From: Lewinellaceae bacterium
GTDB lineage: Bacteria; Bacteroidota; Bacteroidia; Chitinophagales; Saprospiraceae
Length of the DNA: 64,000 bases
Direction of reading: 5' to 3'
Assembly: GCA_020636045.1 (NCBI GenBank)
Contig: JACJYP010000011.1
Span: forward strand, 1 to 64,000
How positions within the stretch are numbered: position 1 is the first letter of the stretch; the number at the start of each line of letters is the position of its first letter. The notes under the pieces are model-generated. The model was not told the origin of the DNA and did not search any database. It was given only the letters and a program-made list of their open reading frames with translations. The position numbers and the translations under genes were made by a program. Shown piece after piece: positions 61,960 through 64,000 of this stretch.

Positions 61960-63732
61960 TCAGCGTGCCGGCTGTTGCTGCCCGATCTTTTCGGACATGC
62001 TCCAACCGGAAGCAATCGAGTAGATCTTCACCCATTCATCCATACGTTCCAGATGGGGGATTTCTGAAAGTGAAGTATTGATCCTGTCACTGAGAAAGGC
62101 GGGGAGGCTGCCGTCGAGTACGTTGGCGGCTATTTGGGGATGAAATTTACTGAAAAAACTGCTGACCGAATTATCGTCTATGTCCTTGTAAAACAGGTAT
62201 CGGTGTGCTAAAACCTTGCCAAGTAAAAAGGGCAGGCGCCAGGATTCCGTGACATCGGCCGGGCTGTATCCCTTGTTGGTATTCATGTGGTACAACGAGG
62301 GGTCGGACCGCCTGATGAAGGTAGCGTAAAACTGCTGTCCTTTCATCCGTTTGCTCTTTGTTTTTTCAAACAGCCTGGAATGCACCCCCGACCAGATCGT
62401 CCGGTTCAGTTGCCGGAAAAAATGAAGGTTGAGGTACGGCGTCCGGTTGTTGAGAAAGTGGCTTTGCATCACCAGTTCCGGGCCGAAATATTTGCGGAAA
62501 ATCTCGTTAAAAACGAAGTAATAGAATTTATGGTTGGCTTCCCAACCCTTCATTCTGGCGATGTATGCATCGATATCGGCGATCAATGCTTCCGTTTCTT
62601 CACGAAAAAAAGTGCCATCCCAGGTGGCCGATGCTTTTATCAGGTGGTCTTTCCAGGAATCGTCGCCTGCAGAAAATATGCGGATCAGCGACTCGCTCAT
62701 CATCACGCCCGGCAGGTGCAGGGCTCTGAACAGTTCGCTGCCAAAATTTCCGGTCAGGATATATTCGGTCTTTTCCGCCAGTTGCCGGGCGGCGTGCAGG
62801 TAATGCGGCCGGCCGAAGTTTCCGTTGAAGCCCGTTTTTTGCATAAACGCCCATCCCGATTCCAGGGAACTGGCATCCACGTATTTTTCGTCGAGCAGGA
62901 CGGGGGTGTACGGGATGCCCAGGGCTTTTGCCTGGCGGGCAGGCAGGGTCACGTCGCTCGAATCCGGCCTTCCGAAACTATAGGCAAAGAAATCCCTGTG
63001 ATCATGCCGGGCGGCCGCTACCAGCGTCCTTCCGTCAAAACCGCCGGTGAGTGAGATGCCGAAGTTTTTTTCCGGAAAAAAGAGCCGGCATTCTTCCTGA
63101 AACAGATCCGCCAGGGTGGGCAGGCTATCGCGCGAGGTGTCTTCGGGAGCGGAAAAATAATCGCTCACCTCGAAGCCGCCATCCACAGCAACCTTGTCCG
63201 ATGACAGATGCAGGTAGCGGTGCGATTCGAGCAAACGGATATGCTCCCACCAGGTGGAACCGAAAAAGGGATAATTGAACAGCAAGCGTTCTAGCAGATT
63301 CCGCTTGTCGGGGGCGCCGGCATCTGTGCGCTCCGCCAAAGTAAAAGCATCGGAACAAAATACAGTCCGCTCCCGGTCCTGCCGGTAGTACACCGGAAAT
63401 ACTGCGCCGAAGGACTGGCCCGCCAGGAGCGCATCTTCCGTCATGTAGAACCAGTTATAATGCCCTTTGGCTACATTGTAAAGCGCTTCCAGGTCGATTT
63501 TTCCCGGTTCGGTTACGATGGTTTTGCCGTTTAACGTGCCCGGCGCATAAACGGGATCTCCCAGCAACAGCAGTTTTCCGCCGGATACTTCCAGCGTGAT
63601 CAGGCGTTGTTTGCCGGTCTGAATGTAAAGCGTGTTTTGATCCGGATTTGCCGGGAGCGTATCTACATCGGTTATGATGGAAGTCCTGATACCGCCGGTT
63701 CCGGAGATGTTGACATCTGCGTAGAAAAACAT
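61960..63732 (-). CDS. Asparagine-synthase-like protein lacking the glutaminase nucleophile
   Basis: The 590-aa protein has a C-terminal asparagine-synthase PP-loop domain with SLTGGFDGRT at 227-236 in place of SGGxDS. Its N-terminal part looks like a degenerate class II amidotransferase domain: it starts MFFY with no Cys2, and the CGI motif is absent. It cannot hydrolyse glutamine by the normal route; it may use ammonia or an amine substrate, or be a non-amidating adenylating enzyme. Its start codon overlaps the stop of the upstream deacetylase by one base (TGATG). Confidence 0.82.
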   Translation of the reverse strand: MFFYADVNISGTGGIRTSIITDVDTLPANPDQNTLYIQTGKQRLITLEVSGGKLLLLGDPVYAPGTLNGKTIVTEPGKIDLEALYNVAKGHYNWFYMTEDALLAGQSFGAVFPVYYRQDRERTVFCSDAFTLAERTDAGAPDKRNLLERLLFNYPFFGSTWWEHIRLLESHRYLHLSSDKVAVDGGFEVSDYFSAPEDTSRDSLPTLADLFQEECRLFFPEKNFGISLTGGFDGRTLVAAARHDHRDFFAYSFGRPDSSDVTLPARQAKALGIPYTPVLLDEKYVDASSLESGWAFMQKTGFNGNFGRPHYLHAARQLAEKTEYILTGNFGSELFRALHLPGVMMSESLIRIFSAGDDSWKDHLIKASATWDGTFFREETEALIADIDAYIARMKGWEANHKFYYFVFNEIFRKYFGPELVMQSHFLNNRTPYLNLHFFRQLNRTIWSGVHSRLFEKTKSKRMKGQQFYATFIRRSDPSLYHMNTNKGYSPADVTESWRLPFLLGKVLAHRYLFYKDIDDNSVSSFFSKFHPQIAANVLDGSLPAFLSDRINTSLSEIPHLERMDEWVKIYSIASGWSMSEKIGQQQPAR

Positions 63733-64000
63733 CAGCGTTGCAAGACTTTATTTTTGAGATCGTTGAGTGCGGAAATGGCAGCATACGGCTGACGGCCATA
63801 ATGGGCTGCGATCTTGAAATGAAACTTCTGCCGGTTAACCCAGGGGCCGTTCTCGAAATCGGCAGCGATCCGCGGTATGCGGTCCGGCTTGTCCCGTTCG
63901 TTGAGCATTTTCCCCGATGTGGTGGCCCAATAACCCGCTTCCTTTGCTATTACATGGGTGGCCAGGTTGTTGTCGCCATGCGGCCAGCACAAAAAGTGTA
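63732..64000 (-). CDS. C-terminal part of a polysaccharide deacetylase-like protein, cut by the window edge
   Basis: The open frame reaches the right edge, so only about 88 C-terminal residues are visible (the first readable ones are H-F-L-C-W-P-H-G-D-N-N). CWPHGDNNLATHVIAKEAGYWATTSG matches the late CE4 block in which a Pro-x-Gly turn precedes an AKEAGY helix (key residues P, G, G, Y). The catalytic Asp and His residues lie beyond the edge. It is the first visible gene of the locus and is coupled to the next by TGATG. The true start is outside. Confidence 0.6.
   Translation of the reverse strand, partial: HFLCWPHGDNNLATHVIAKEAGYWATTSGKMLNERDKPDRIPRIAADFENGPWVNRQKFHFKIAAHYGRQPYAAISALNDLKNKVLQR

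Noticed and set aside
61896..62015. 40-codon N-terminal extension of the third FemAB-like protein
   Set aside because: It has no counterpart in the tandem paralogue, which aligns from ATG 61895, and it overlaps the end of the upstream gene.

Overview
The window looks like a chromosome segment of a Bacteroidota bacterium, most likely Saprospiria-like (the class is my inference). The evidence is: several secreted proteins ending in type IX secretion (T9SS) sorting domains, both the short type A and the gliding-associated type B; SprB/PKD-type repeats; Bacteroidota promoters with TAnnTTTG boxes near -7; starts without Shine-Dalgarno sequences; and two genes of the futalosine menaquinone route. 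No rRNA, tRNA, CRISPR array, insertion sequence or phage gene was recognised.

Layout. 1-17.2 kb is dominated by exported proteins: an M43-type metalloprotease, a membrane-anchored protein with a probable propeller, a thioredoxin-fold/SprB-repeat fusion of 1519 aa, and a 2505-aa type B T9SS adhesin. 17.4-31.4 kb is mostly housekeeping: a YggS-type PLP protein, a secreted phospholipase D-like protein overlapping a TrmN6-type methyltransferase, a small HTH-like protein, a glycosyltransferase, mqnE, a histidine phosphatase, mqnA, gapA, pgk, a YfhO-type membrane protein and an alpha/beta hydrolase. 31.5-46.2 kb returns to surface and envelope functions: an SprB-repeat protein, an EGF-like lipoprotein, a pair of coiled-coil envelope proteins, a helix-hairpin-helix outer-membrane protein, a second type B giant with 15 repeats, and a beta-helix lipoprotein. 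NifU-like and MsrA genes are interspersed. This part ends in a non-coding array of six 42-bp tandem repeats.

46.2-64.0 kb is one long minus-strand surface-polysaccharide locus, mostly translationally coupled and running off the right edge. In transcription order it holds: deacetylase (partial), degenerate asparagine-synthase homologue, two FemAB/GNAT paralogues, ATP-grasp ligase, GT4 glycosyltransferase, intact AsnB, NodB deacetylase, third FemAB/GNAT, DUF354, MBOAT acyltransferase, SGNH-type partner, second NodB deacetylase, WbpP-like epimerase, divergent deacetylase, and, after a 233-bp gap, the initiating sugar transferase. Four deacetylase-type enzymes sit with six proteins from amide-forming families. 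The simplest reading is that amino groups are exposed on sugars and then acylated or amidated. This is the best candidate in the window for an undescribed system. No Wzx flippase or Wzy polymerase is visible, so the locus probably continues to the right.

Regulation: seven promoters were picked from -7 boxes, and three of them decide between alternative starts (yggS, the NifU-like gene, and the SprB protein at 31.5 kb). Seven hairpin terminators were found, several between convergent genes.
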